Assembly: GCA_013396755.1 (NCBI GenBank)
Contig: VWZF01004020.1
Location: 434,001-498,000 of the forward strand
DNA: 64,000 nt
Reading direction: 5' to 3'
DNA from: Sclerurus mexicanus
Taxonomy: Eukaryota; Chordata; Aves; Passeriformes; Furnariidae
Shown here piece by piece: positions 1 through 13,600 of this stretch (its first letter is position 1; each line of letters starts with the position of its first letter). A model generated the notes under the pieces. It searched no databases. It was not told where the DNA came from and saw only the letters and a program-made list of their open reading frames with translations. A program made the position numbers and the translations under genes.

Positions 1-1564
1 TATTGCTTTTTTATTTTAGTTTGAATTGACACTTGAGGAGAATCTTTGTGGATTCCATTAAGAGACTTAGTATTGTTATTTTCTCTTTTTGTATCTAATT
101 GTTAGCTCTTGGCTGTGAAATGTAACTTTTTGTAACATCTGCAGCACTTAAGTGACCTTTTTCCTCATATAATTTTATTACGGTTTTACTGTGCTGGTCT
201 CTTTTATTTCCTAATATTAGCTTAGTTCCTCTTTGAACTGAATTCTACTCTTTGGTTCAATTTTCTCACTCACAGATAAATACCTGGATTGTGATTTATT
301 AAAACTTGTGTTATCATGACAGTGTGCAAGTACTGCATACGCAATATATTGATTTCAATGTGTTTTTCAAAGTCAGAGTCTCTGCTAAAGCTTTACATGA
401 ATCTATGCAGTTGTCCTTGTTGCTCTTGCATGGAGGTGCAGCATTCCATGAGATTCAATGCAAATCTCTGTTCCTGCTCACCCTATTTTCTGCCTTTTTG
501 CTTCTCAGACCCTGTTGGCTTATGGCCTTCCTGTTTTACAAATGTAATGACTCAATAAAAGATAAAGGATGCTCTTAGGTCAATTTACAACTGAATCAAA
601 TATTAAAAGAATTAAAGGCAAGCCTGTCTCTTCCTCCCCAAGTTCTGTAAAGTACAGAATCAATAGCAGTGTTTTGATGAGAAGCCACTATTGCAGGAGA
701 ATGGAATGTACTTTAATGGTTCTGTAGCCTAAGAGCTGTGCTGCTGCAGCACTTGGCTAATCATGCCCTGTTTGTGTAAGCACTGCTAGAAATGAGCCCT
801 GTTTGCTCACCTCACTTCCTACTCTGTGCTCTGCTCTTTGCTCCTGAGACCTGCCAGTGTGTTTTAGGTGCATAGTTGGACTGGAGATGTCATTGGGTTA
901 ACACTCAAATGAAGGCTGCTGACCCTGCAAGTCAGTCAGCTGTTTGGACTGGTTTGCGTTGTGACTCATGAGCACTTGTGATGGGGTGTTTCTTTGTAGG
1001 CTTTTTTTGGTTATTGGGAGCAAGAAAAGTAATGGGGAAGCATGAGGGAGTGGAGTGGAGACCACTGTTGCTCCTGCCTGTGATGTTCTGGAGTGGCCAC
1101 ATTGCAAATTTGTAATGAGGATTTCTGGCAACAGAGTGATTACCTAACAGTGGTTGATGCAGAAAATGTATAGTAACAGTAATGCTGTGGAGAAAACAGT
1201 TGAAAAAAACTGGTTCTCGGATAAATTTTAACCAAAGTTTATATACTTTTGTTAGTAGTATTTGATCTCCTGTTGCAGTCAGTGACTATATGTTTAGAAC
1301 ACATAGAATGGAAGGTGGATGTTGCTGCGAATATGCAGTCAATTAATTGATTTGTGATTGTCAGATTCTCACAAAAAAAAGGCACATATTTTTATTTATA
1401 CATTTGTGTATATTGACTTATGTTGCTATTTTGTATATACATGTATGTTTATGTTACTCAGGTAGCTACCATGATATCCACAACTTGATATTTTGCATGT
1501 TACGGAATTTTTTTTTTTATTTAGTTAAAATTTACTTTCTTCCTTGGTTTGTTTTTACTTTTAG
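1..1564 (+). other. UTRN intron (3' part, upstream of first visible exon)
   Basis: No sequence resembling the preceding utrophin exon (dystrophin exon 6 equivalent, CH2 core) was found here, so this is the tail of an intron whose start is off the window. I see no repeat, RNA gene or promoter signal in it. Its last 70 bases are T-rich and lead to the acceptor at 1563-1564. Confidence 0.8.
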
Positions 1565-1680
1565 ACCTGAGCTGTTCAGCTGGGATAAAGTTTTAAAGAT
1601 GTCCTCAGTTGAGAGACTGGAAAACGCTTTCAACATAGCCAAGAACCACTTAGGAATTGAGAAACTGTTGGATCCTGAAG
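1565..1680 (+). CDS. UTRN: UTRN exon, equivalent of dystrophin exon 7 (CH2 domain)
   Basis: The exon encodes the C-terminal part of the second calponin-homology domain of the actin-binding region, starting PELFSWDKVLKM and ending GIEKLLDPE. It runs from a T-rich acceptor (ACTTTTAG) to the donor GTGGGA. The first base completes an Arg codon and the last base starts an Asp codon. It is 116 bases against 119 in dystrophin, one residue shorter, as in other utrophins. The following intron to 2736 holds nothing I recognise. Confidence 0.95.
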
Positions 1681-4600
1681 GTGGGATAGAGTTGCTTTAC
1701 TTGACAAGAAGCTTTTTGAGCTCTCTTGAAAGAAATTTCTTCTATTGACATTAACTATGAATAAAAATTCCATCAGTTCTGTGCAATGCCATTTTGTTTT
1801 GAGCCTTTAAATTTGGGTTTGAAATGATGTCATTTGTAGGGTAAAGGTGTGTCTGTGTGTGCTTAGCTTTGGCATTTTGAATGTTAAGATTCAGGTTGAC
1901 TTACCATTCAGACACTGTGTGAGGAAGCTGAATTTGGTACTCTGACTTTCTTTCATTTTAGGTAGGAGTTGTACTGCAAGGGTGTGTTTTTCAGATACAG
2001 TAGAGCATTATGGAGAATGGGGCAGTTTAAGAGCTCATAATCTATTATTCTTTAAATGTACACCGAGTAGCAGTAGCTACCAGTGCTGTGAGTACATACT
2101 GTGTAGAAATGCTCACCAGGAAACTTTTACAACTCCTCTTTAAAATACTGAGCTGTTGCTCTGCTTTGAAGTGAGTATTCAAAGACTTATTCTGTAAGAC
2201 AAGCTGTCAAACTTTATAGATTCAAGCACCACCTTATGAAAAAAAAAAAGGTATTAACTCAATGGGTTCTCTTCAGAACCCAAGAGATAAGTGAACCTGA
2301 GTCAGTGAAACCCTTTTCAGTATGAAAAATAAGAAAATTAACTGACCAATAATGTGAATGGGGATAGAGCCTGAGTAGAAATGTTTGTTTTTAGGGATAC
2401 TGTCCTTGCACTGTGTTTCTGCTTGGGAGCTGTCAGAATAATTTCCCCTGAACAGTTTTTATTCCATAGTCACTTCATATCTGGGCCCTTACTTGAGAAA
2501 GATCAAGCCTTTTAGTGTGAATTCACTTCCAAATGTAGAATTTTTTTGTATTTTTCTCCTTCATACTGCTTTGAACATATATGAAACCTGGTCTTTAAGT
2601 AAAAGCTCACTAAATGCTGCTTAACTGGAGAACCTGTGATTTGCACAATATGTAAAGTCTTTTTGTGTTCTAAGTAATGATTTAGAAAATCATCCACTTC
2701 ATTTATTTTTCCCCATATTTTATCTTTTTGATGCAGATGTTGCTGTACAGCTTCCAGACAAAAAGTCTATTATTATGTATTTAACCTCTTTGTTTGAGGT
2801 CCTTCCTAAGCAAGTCACAATGGAAGACATTCGGGAGGTGGAAACTCTTCCAAGGAGATACAAGCAGGAATGTGAGGATGGAGAGTTAAACGTACAGCAG
2901 GTGTGTTTGTCATCAACATCAGCCTGCTGTTTCTCAGTCTGTGATTTTAGCTGACCTTCATGTTTGTCAGTTACTTCTGAAACATGCCTTTCGTATTGGA
3001 CAACACAACTGGGAAAATATGAAAAATCTTAGCGTCTTCTTTGTCATTAACTTCAGTCTTTCTGTCTTCCTTTTTCTTTTCTGATTCATGTACAAAATCC
3101 TGCCTGATGAGGTATAAAGTTCCATTTGTTATGCTTCTTGCATTTTCTTCTCTTCCTCATAAGTCTTGACTAGCTGAAGAGGGTGGTCCAAAATGTTTCA
3201 CTGACTTTGTCATGGAACTTATGGTGCGTAGTGGTAGTGATGAGGTTTTGTTTGGTTATGAGATTCACTGTTAAAAGAGCAAGATTGAAGTTGTCTATTC
3301 TATCCAGGTTTTTTATTTTAAAATGAAAGTTCATTAGTAGTGACTGTGACCTTTCTCATTAATATGTATCCAGTGTTTACTTTTAACATTTTATGAAGGA
3401 TTAAAAGTTGTTCTGTTTTTAATATCATTTGGGAAAGCATCTTCTGTGCACCTCTAAAACATGCCTTTTCTCTTGGCTTCCTAGACTGTAGCACTTGAAG
3501 AGGACCAGGACAGTTCTAGAGCAGAGACTCCCAGCACAGTGACAGAGGTGGATATGGACTTGGATAGCTACCAAGTTGCTCTGGAAGAAGTTCTTACATG
3601 GTTGCTGTCAGCTGAGGATGCATTTCGGGAACAGGAAGAAATATCTGGTGATGTTGAGGAAGTCAAAGAACAATTTTCCACCCATGAAGTAAGCTTCTCT
3701 TGAAAACTCTTTTGTTGTGATTTGATTCCTTCTTTTGTGTGTCTGTAAGCTGCAGAGCTTCCATTTCCTAGTCCTTATTCAAGAACTTTCATCCTGTTTC
3801 TTTTGTCTGTTTTTTCTAAATGAAAGGTACCTCTAACTGAATGTGGTCCCTATGTGGTTGGGTTTTTGTTTGGTTGTTTTTAATTTGTGGGTTTTTTGTT
3901 TGTTTGTGGTTTTTTGTTTACAAATAATGTCCGCTTGAAGGTGAAAATTGATCTTTTTTAGAAGAACTTGGAGTGGAACATGATTTGAAGCTTTAATGTA
4001 TTTTTTAAATCAGCTTTTGGTGGCTGGCTTACTGGTGTGCTTAATACAAAGGCAGTCTGATCCAGACTGAGTCATGCTTTCCTGCTGCCAAGTACTGAAA
4101 AGCCTGGTCAGCCTTATGTGACTTGCTGTTAAAAGAGGGCAATGCTGAAATTGATAATCATGTTGACTTAATTCACTGGTCTCCCTGTGTTGATTAGGAT
4201 AGTTTGTTTCAGAAGCTTGTGTTGATGCTTCCAAAATATTTTTGTTTTCAAATTAGTTTATTTTGACTCTGTTCTAAGTCTGAACACATATCCTAATGCT
4301 GATAAAAGTTTAAAGTGTCACGTTAGATGTTCTAGTTTTCTCCTGTATCAGCTTACTGCATACAATAGCATATAAAATCTGAATGCTGATCAATGTGAGG
4401 AATTTTTTCCTTATGCTATGGTTTTAAAGTCATGAACCAAAGGGAGAGGTGTTCTGGATTTATAGTAAATATGTGACTTTTTTAGTGTTAGTAACTGACA
4501 GGGTTCTAATTGCTTTCCTACAGTACATTTCAGATCTTGTTTTATCTTCTGTTGGCCGTAGTTAAATTTCGGTTTCATGTTCTTGGTGACTTTGTTCAAA

Positions 4601-7600
4601 GGCTGTCTTCTTTCAAACAGATCTTTCTCTGAGGTGCTCAGCTTTTTTTTTTTACTTGATTAATTTTGTTTTACTGACTCTGGAATTTTCGTAGCTTAGG
4701 GAAAATGCTTTATGGAAGAGAGGAAGAGGCCTACCTTGTTTGTGTGTTTGATAGTGCTAGCTCATTCTCCAGCACTGTTTCAAATGCAATTTTGTAGGAT
4801 ATTTACAAATTCATAACCTCCTGTAGGACCCCATACTGATGTGTTCACTTGTACTGTTTCCAGGGTTTTATGATGGAACTGACTGCGCACCAGAGCAGTG
4901 TTGGCAATGTTCTGCAGGCTGGAAACCAACTGGTGGCCCAGGGAAATCTGTCACCTGAAGAAGAGTTTGAGATCCAGGAGCAAATGCTGCTGCTGAACTC
5001 CCGCTGGGAGGAACTCAGGGTGGAGAGCATGGACAGGCAGTCCCGGTCAGTAATGGTGCATAATGTTTTTTAGAGGTCCAGGACTAAGCTCTGGTGCTTG
5101 CTGTGTCTTGGAGAAGTTGGTTTGCATCTGTTTGTAAGACTTTTTTTTAAAATTAGCACTTCAGTTTGTGACGTGAAATCCACCCTTATACTTTCTAAGA
5201 TGAAACAAAAGGAATTACTGCAACTGATTGGGGTGGGTTTTTTGATAATAATGTAAAGTATTTTGTGACTGTTATGTTATGTAGATGTGCCAGACTAAAT
5301 ATATGGTATTTAAACACAGTAGTTACATAAACTACTGAAAGTGTTAAAAACTCATTTAAGTTTCTCAATAGAGTGTACAGTGGATGTGTATAACCATGAG
5401 TATTTACACAGCTAAAAAAGCATTTAGAAGAACTTTTTCCTACATAGGGGTTAGAGCTGCACATCATCGGAGAACTGCATTTTGTTGTGATTCTCAGCAG
5501 AGGCCTTATTAGCAGCAAATCCCTGATGGAAGAAACAATTCCTGATATAGATGGCATAAGTCATTGAACTCTTTTTGTTGAGAAAGAGAAATGAGGATAC
5601 TTAACCGTGTTCCGTAGTTTAATGGTGAAAACTTTATTTAGTGCTAGGTAACTGTTTTATTAATGGCCTTGCTTCTTTCTTATATGAACTAGAATTTAGT
5701 TTCTTTCCTGGGAAAGCTGTTTCTGAAATAACTCAGTCTGTGCTTCCCCCTGCAGCCTGCATGACATGCTGATGGAGCTCCAGAAGCAGCAGTTGCAGCA
5801 GCTGTCTGACTGGCTGACAGTCACAGAAGAACGCATTCAGAAGATGGAATCTCAGCTCTTAGCAGAAGATTTGGAGTCCCTTCAAAAACAGCTGGAAGAA
5901 CATAAGGTAGAACTTTTTGTCTGTTATGTAATATGCATGGGAGAAGTATTTGAAAGATGTGTACACTGGTTCCTAGCTAAGAAACTTGTGTCAGAAGTCA
6001 TACAGGGCTGCATTTGATGTTTGGAAAAGGATGATGATGGGTTAGAAGGGAATTCGAAGTCTCAACTGAAGGCTTGAGCACTGCTGACTAGCAGGGACTA
6101 TTATATTTACTTCATGCAGAAAGTGAACTCTGTGGGGAAAATTGTTACCCTTACTTTGTTCAGAGAAAAAGCTCTCTCCTGGTAAACCATTGGTGTGAGG
6201 AACAGTACGAAATGTACTGTAGATAAACTTGCCCTTAATGACCAGCAGGTGTTGCTAAAGCATGCTTGAGACTTGCAGATGGAAATAATATGAGAATTAA
6301 AATGATCAGGAAGGGCCTTCCAAGTCACTGATTCCAGTCCCTGCTTTTACAGGGATGGCATCCTAAGGGCGTGCACAGGCACTGCTCTCTGATGTGCACA
6401 GTATTTTGGAATTGGTTTGTCTCTCCACTGAGTTTTTGGATGCAAGTCTAGCCTTTTCTTCCTACAGTGTTTTTTAAGAAGAAAGATGTCCTTTTGATAT
6501 TTTTTGTGGTTGCAGCTTTAGCTTTTGTGCTGAGTGCCGAGGTTTGACCTTTCCCCCAGCATGGGGCATACCTCACAGAACAAGAGCAGTGAAGTACTTT
6601 CAGTCTGTGTAGTTTCCTGTCCCACATTTGCATTCTTTCCTTTGTCTTCAAATTCTGTGGAGTTTGAGGTGTGTTGTTCATGGAGTAGCTTAGGATATGT
6701 TGGGATGAAAAGTGACATTTATAGTACTGTAAAGGTGTACTGATCTTGCAGAGATATTTTAGAGGTAGGCTTTAACCATGGAATCTGTTCTACAAATTGT
6801 AAGAATATTTAAACCTACAGATTGTTTTAAACTAAGCAGAACTGCATGTTTTTTGCAGTTTTTGGCTATCATCTCTGAACATCATGATCAATTAGTCCAC
6901 TCTTGATACTTACGGGAATTGTATTGTCTGCTCCTAAAAGATGAATGTTCTTAGTGGTTTCTCACATTTGGCATGCCCTGTGATACGTGATTATTGACAA
7001 CAACAGCTCTGTATAGAAACACTTAAGCTCTCTTACCTATAACACTAGATATATAATGATTCTCCTAGTCGTGTGATGCATATAGCACTCCCACATTTTC
7101 CAATATTTCAACAGAATGATTTGGGATTCATTTCTAGCAGCCTTCTGCTTACATTTACTTAAACTGTGCAGTGATTCCCAGTGGTAAAATCGGTGCTTAA
7201 CTGTTGAATCTGAAGTACTTCCTTTGCCACAGCAGTTGTTATAGTCACTGTGGCTGAAATAGCAGACTAGCGAAAGTATTCTAAGTTGGTAACCTCTGGT
7301 TTGTTGTTGCAGAGCCTGCAGAGTGATCTAGAGGCAGAACAGGTGAAGGTGAACTCCCTAACACACATGGTTGTCATTGTTGATGAAAGCAGTGGGGAAA
7401 GTGCAACAGCTGTTCTGGAGGAACAATTGCAGGTAAAATGGTAGAGCCCTCCATTTTTTTAACTGTAGTAACAGACACTTAATATCTTTTCATATAATTG
7501 TTAATCAATGTTTTTGTGTTTAAAGACGATTTATCCCAGAAAGTAATTTAAAATAATTTTTTTTAAAAAAGTAATACTAATTTATAGAATTATTAAATCA

Positions 7601-10600
7601 GCTCAGACTTGCAAAAGTGCTTTGGTGACTTTCAAGCTCAATTCCATTTGAGTCAAGCTATTTGCATTCCTTATGACTTAGGCACTTTTGTAGTGTATCT
7701 TTCCAACAGTTTCATAATATGGGAAGATGCGTGGTACAACTCTTATTTCAGATAAGTAGTTCTTGTTAAGAAGTTAAAATCTGTTAAGAAAAATATTTAA
7801 AGACATGAACATGATTTGTTTATGAAGTATCATGTGAAGTATTTTCCTGTTTTTATCAGAAGTTAGGACTGTAATCTGAAGTACAGTGAGCATGAACAGA
7901 ATTTATTCAAACAGAATTCATGCTTTGTCTGCTCCTATTGAAGTCAGTCAAATAGCTCACTGATTTGAGCAAGAGCAGAGATAAGGCCCTAAGTGAATGT
8001 TTTTGAAAGTGTTAACTTCCAGTTCTGTGCAATACAGCGAACGCAATAACTGAACAAGGAGGTTGATATAATGTAGAAAGAGATTAATGTGAAGTAGAAA
8101 TTACGCTTTTGAATATCTGGTTTTGGAGTTTCTTTGTTAAGTTCGTGATCATTCACGAGTGTTTCCTGCTTTTGTAGAGGCTTGGTGAGCGGTGGACAGC
8201 AGTTTGTCGCTGGACTGAGGATCGACGGGTCAAGCTGCAAGAAATTCAGCTTTTATGGCAGGAGCTGCTGGAAGAACAGGTTAGTAGCTGTTCAGTTACT
8301 CAGGGACACTGGTTGATTTGTGGAAGGGAAAAAAACAAACAACCAAGCCCCTGACTAGCATTGAGCAACTCATGGGAAAAAAGCCTTGAAAAACTAGGTT
8401 TTGTTACTGTTTGTGTTCCCAGCATTTTTTGAGGACTAAAGTAGCTCTGAAGTGCAAGAGAAGCATTTTCCAGGGTTTTAAGAAAGAAAGTTTATAACAC
8501 CTCGGAGATGTTTATTATAAGGAATCCTACAAAATGGCCGGGAAGTGTAAATATCCACAATAGCAAAATGACAATGAATTCTCTAAGTATCTGGTGGTTT
8601 TGTAATTACAGAAATGTTGCTAATTGAGATATATGTGCTTCCAACACGGATACGTATACACAATTGTGCAGGGAGCTAATCAATAGGTAACTATTTTGAA
8701 AACTGGTAACATCAAGCATTTAGTTCATATAGTGAAGCATGCAGCTTATTTCATTTTGCTGAGTTCATGTGAACAGTTGAATTGTCATGAAGATGACATA
8801 GTGAGTGTCCTCTTGCTTTGATATCACATATTTGAATATATATTAAATACTACTCAAACACAAATTAGCTGATGGCATAAAAAATATGGTAACACAACTA
8901 CATGTGCTAGGTTTGCATGCCTAGTGCTACAGCTTGCTTTGTGTCTGTTTGAAATAGTTGATGTTTTTTTCTTTGAAGGTTTTACTGAAATTTGGGGGTT
9001 TTTCTCCTCAAATGGTGGTATTTATTACTATAAGCTATTGTTTAAACAACACAGTACACTCAGATTGTTTAGACATTTGAAAGAAGTAGAACAGTGCTGA
9101 TAAGCTGTTGGTATCAGTTACAACCTTGTTTCTTTGACAAGGATATTTGGTCTGCAGGTTTTGGGGTTGCATATGTGTTTCTCCCTGACCTTTCCAGTAT
9201 CTTTGTGTAGTATATTGATAAGCTGAATCTGTAGCTCATATGACCTTGTTGTTAATATGGACTCAAGGTTAAAATTTTGGTTTATCCTGTGCCAAGTATC
9301 TGTTTATACATTTCTTTGAAATACTGCTTTGTCACCTCTATATGTATATCCAGAAAATTGTGTGCTAACCTTTTCTGACAACTCTTGGTCATGCTGACTG
9401 AGTGGAGAAATAAGGACTCCCTCAGAATCCTTACTGTGTATGACAAAGTATGAATTTCAAGTGCTCTTAGTTTTGGTGACTATATGTGAACATGTTTCTG
9501 TCCTATTTCACCCTTGTGCTTTTTTGGGGAAAAGTGACCACTCATTGACTATTACAAAAAAGTTAAAAGTGTCTTCTTCTGAAGGAGTTGCTTTTGCATT
9601 CAGCCTTTTTAAATTTGTATGTAATTATGTTGCTCTTTAAAAGTGAAACAATCAGTATGTTTAATATGGAATGTCAGATAACAAATAATGAGGAAATAAA
9701 AGTTTGTTTTAGTTGGCTTCGATCAGCCTACATTTGCTTTTATTGTTTAATTGAACAAGGCATTTACTACAGTTCTCTGTCCTTAAGAATAATCAAGTGA
9801 CTTACTAAAATTACTGTTTGAAACTAATTTAAAACTGAATACAAGCACTTTGTTAACAGAAAAGTAGCTAAAACATTTAGGAACTAGCATTTTCCATTTT
9901 GGCCAACCACATGGAGAGATGAGCAACAGTAATGCATCAGCCTTTTTGTGGCTGCCTAAAAAGCTTTTGGAAACCACAATTCTTACCACTCAGGAAACAA
10001 ATTCCTCAATCAGTGCCAGATACTGCTTAGCACTGTGATAATTATGTTTCAGTTTTCTAGGGAGAGTTATCTTTGCTGATTTAACAGAAATAAACTGAAT
10101 GCATTGAAGGGTTTTTAAGCTCCTCTTGTGCATAAAATATGTCAGCTGGGATGCCAGCATGATTTTTCCAGAGAGTATGTGGTGTTACAATTTTGTTTCT
10201 CACAGCCTTATGTCATTTCCACCACCATTGTATTTTCTGTGTGTACATTTTGCATATTGGTTTACACTGGAAATGTAAACTGCCTTAACCCTTTGGCCCA
10301 AAAGTTGCTGTAGTAAGTTATGGGGCAATGACAAAAATACACAGCCAGACTGGGGAGCCTAGTGGCTGTTGTAAAGTGTGTTGTTCAAAGAACAGGCAGG
10401 TTTGCCTTGCTGTATGATTTATTTTTAAACACAGAGGAACAGCAGTGCACCAGTGGCTGTGCAACTGAGCTTGATAGAGAGCTGGGCATTATAGTCCATG
10501 GAAGTTGCTGTGCAGCAGCAGCAGTGTGTTGCAACATAATATATTCTATATAAAAATCTTTCCTGGTACTTGATGCCAGTTATTGCTGGTGTAAGACCCT

Positions 10601-13600
10601 ACAGGTTTCCTAGTAAAAGAAATGGAAAAAGTTCAAGATCCCTGAGTTAGAGCTACTCAGAATAGGTACCATAAACAGGGAGGTGACTAATTAGTATTTG
10701 ATCAACTGCCTGGACTAAAAGAATTTTGAATTACTGATGGTGTGGCTTCTCTGAGAAAATGTTTGTAACAGCTGGGTTTGAGTCACAGAGGAAGAAGGGT
10801 AGAAAACAAAAGAAAGTGTACATTCCATTTTGATATATTCTGATATAATTTATAAGTCCTATGCCAACTTTATGGTTGATGTCTCTTTGCTATAAATAAC
10901 TTTAGGGAAGGTGTGCTCTGATGTATTGAGAAATGGCTTTGTTGAAATTGTTTTGCTGGAAAGTATTACTTAGTTCCCTCATCTGATATTTTTGTCCCCT
11001 TTTATCTACTATTTTTGTTAAAGTCAGCTGAAATTCCTGCATATAAAGACTGCAGAACTGTGCTTTGAGTGCAAAGATCTTAAAGAAGGAATTGTCAATA
11101 GATGTTTGACAAACTTGTTATTGTGCTATTTTTCTTATGATCTGCAGTGCTTATTGAAAGCTTGGTTAACTGAGAAAGAAGAGGCTTTGAGTAAGGTCCA
11201 GACAAGCAACTTTAAAGATCAAACAGACCTGAGTGTGAATGTTCGAAAACTAGCAGTGAGTATCAATATCCTGTGCTATCCTGTCAAACCTCACAGACTA
11301 AATGAATGGCAAATTACCAGTTTGACCCTAGTAGGACTTGCGAATGTGTGACACTTTGGAAGCCAGGCCAACATGCTTTCCTTGCCAGATTCTTTCACTT
11401 GAATTAGAAAAATCTGTACAACTTACTCCATGGCCATTCCACTTTGGTGTGCCAAACTTTGAAACAGCTAACCTAGATTTTTGACAGAGTTTGGATTTTA
11501 TTGCAGTCCACCAGTCAGCTTTGTTTTCCAAAGGGTAGGTTTGTCATGTTTGTGTTTTATTTTGTTGGAGCAGCTTGTATCTGAACTAATAATTTGTAAC
11601 TGTTACTCAAGATACTGCAGACTGCTCTAGGAGCTGTTTCAAGGATACGCTCTTTAAAAGGAGTGTCTGTTAGTGCTCTTTTTGCACAAGAGAACTGTTC
11701 ATCTGACTCAGTAGGTTTTTCACCCCCATCACCACCCCCCCAACCCCCTTTGCCTCCCAGACATGGAATTAGAAACTAAGGGGTAGCAGAATACTTGATG
11801 CCATCTTTTAATATTTTCTTTTTATTTCAGATTTTGAAAGAAGACATGGGTATGAAACGTCAAACACTAGACCAGCTGAACGAGCTAGGTCAGGATGTGG
11901 CCCAAATCCTTGGCAATGGCAGTGCATCCAACAAAATTGATCAGGATCAAGAAGAACTAACTCAGAGGTGGGACAGTTTGGTTCAGAAGCTAGAGGATTA
12001 CTCTAACCAGGTACTTAATAAAGCTTTATTACTTTTTAGCTTTTTAGATGACTGTATGTATGCAAGCTTCACTGATACTGTGTCAGCAAAATTGCCCAGG
12101 GGAGTTCTTGGTCTCAGGCTAGAGAAGTAGGTGAGTGCTTTTTCACATGGGGCTGACTTTATCTGCTGACAAAGCTGTCTGCAAAGCTGTCTGACAAAGC
12201 TGTCTTTTTTGGTCTTTAAAAGCCCAAGTTGTTAACCTGACTAGTACTATTACTCCTTTCTCATGCAGATTAAGCTTCATTTTTCTGATGAGTAAAGCAG
12301 GCTTGCCATGTATTATCAATCCATGCAAATGCCTTTAAACATTATAAGAGTGCTGGGACTGGATTAAATCTGATACTAAAAGAAAACAAAGACAAAACCC
12401 TAAAACCAGAATAGATAGATAAATGGGAGTCATACAAGCATGTATGCTCTGTGAGTATGATTTCTCATCTGTTGAAAATAGAGTAGTTGTTTGTTTGATA
12501 TGTAATCATAATAGCCAAGCTGGATTGTTAAATGTTTGTTTTATTATTTTGAGTGCTTGGTAATGTTTTTATTTAGACAGAACTCCCATTGGTTTCTGTG
12601 AGAATTTTATTTGACAGTTTTATAACTCATATGTACCTTTTTATGTGATATTAATATGTTGTTATGGTGAAAGCCATGGCACTGATTCATGGTCCATTTA
12701 GTGTATAGTGAATGAGTTGTGCAGTCTGCGTAGGGGTTCCTTTCAGCCATGTGGCTTTTGTTTATGTGTTTGAGTCAAAGTACTAGAGAATGCCAAATCC
12801 TGTCTTCATCCTTTTACTTCCCTTAAATATCAAGCACATACTTTGAATTTACAGGTTGATTCCCATGGGTCTTTTATAATCTGTTAAAGAGCATGGAAGA
12901 TTCTATTGACTTAGTGAGGTTTTAAGTCAAACTCACCATATATCAACTCTTTATGAAGTCTAGGCTTTGTTTTATGGAGTATGGATACAAAATACAGATT
13001 TGTGTGTTAATAAACTTGAAGTTTCTTCATTCTTTTTGTGAACAAGAAAGTAGATTTAATGCTTATTTTGTTGATTTTGGTTCACTTGGACTGGCATGAA
13101 ATCGTACTTCAACTGAGAATTTTGATGCTTGGTTGTCATCTGTAAAATGAGAATAATGAAGTTTTTCTCTGGAGTGCATCTGTGATAAAGATGCTTCATG
13201 ACAGTTAGGTGTGATCATTTGTAGGAGGCTTTTATGATTGATGAATAAAAGAAACTAAGAAAAAGCAATTCAGCTTGTGTTACAAATGGCATGTAATCCT
13301 TTTTCTAAATTATTTTGTGTAGGTAACTCAAGCTGTAGGAAGTGTAGGGATGTCACAGGTTTCCGAGAAGACTGCTGCAGAAACAACACCATGGAAGGAA
13401 CAGGTAGTGGTTAAACAGTCCAGACAAGAGTTGCCCCCACCACCACTCCCCAAAAAAAGGCAAATTCCAGGGGACAGTGAAGCAAAGAAAAAGTAAGTTT
13501 ATGTTCCTACGATTTTCACTTGAGCATTAGGTACTACATAGATTCTGTCTTGGCTTTTGATTCTTCTTTTATGCAAGTACGCAATACTGAAGTTGCTGGT

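Noticed and set aside
1347..1564. Open frame upstream of the first exon with a hydrophobic N-terminal reading
   Set aside because: It reads through T-rich intron and the acceptor; the residues have no utrophin or other family match. Chance.
6295..6375. Possible antisense CR1 piece (GGGCCTTCCAAGTCACTGAT, then CCAGTCCCTGC)
   Set aside because: Only a few words agree with CR1 and no 3'-end repeat is present.
10362..10553. Cys/Ala-rich 63-codon open frame
   Set aside because: No family match, no splice context, and composition looks like chance in a CAG/TGC-rich patch.
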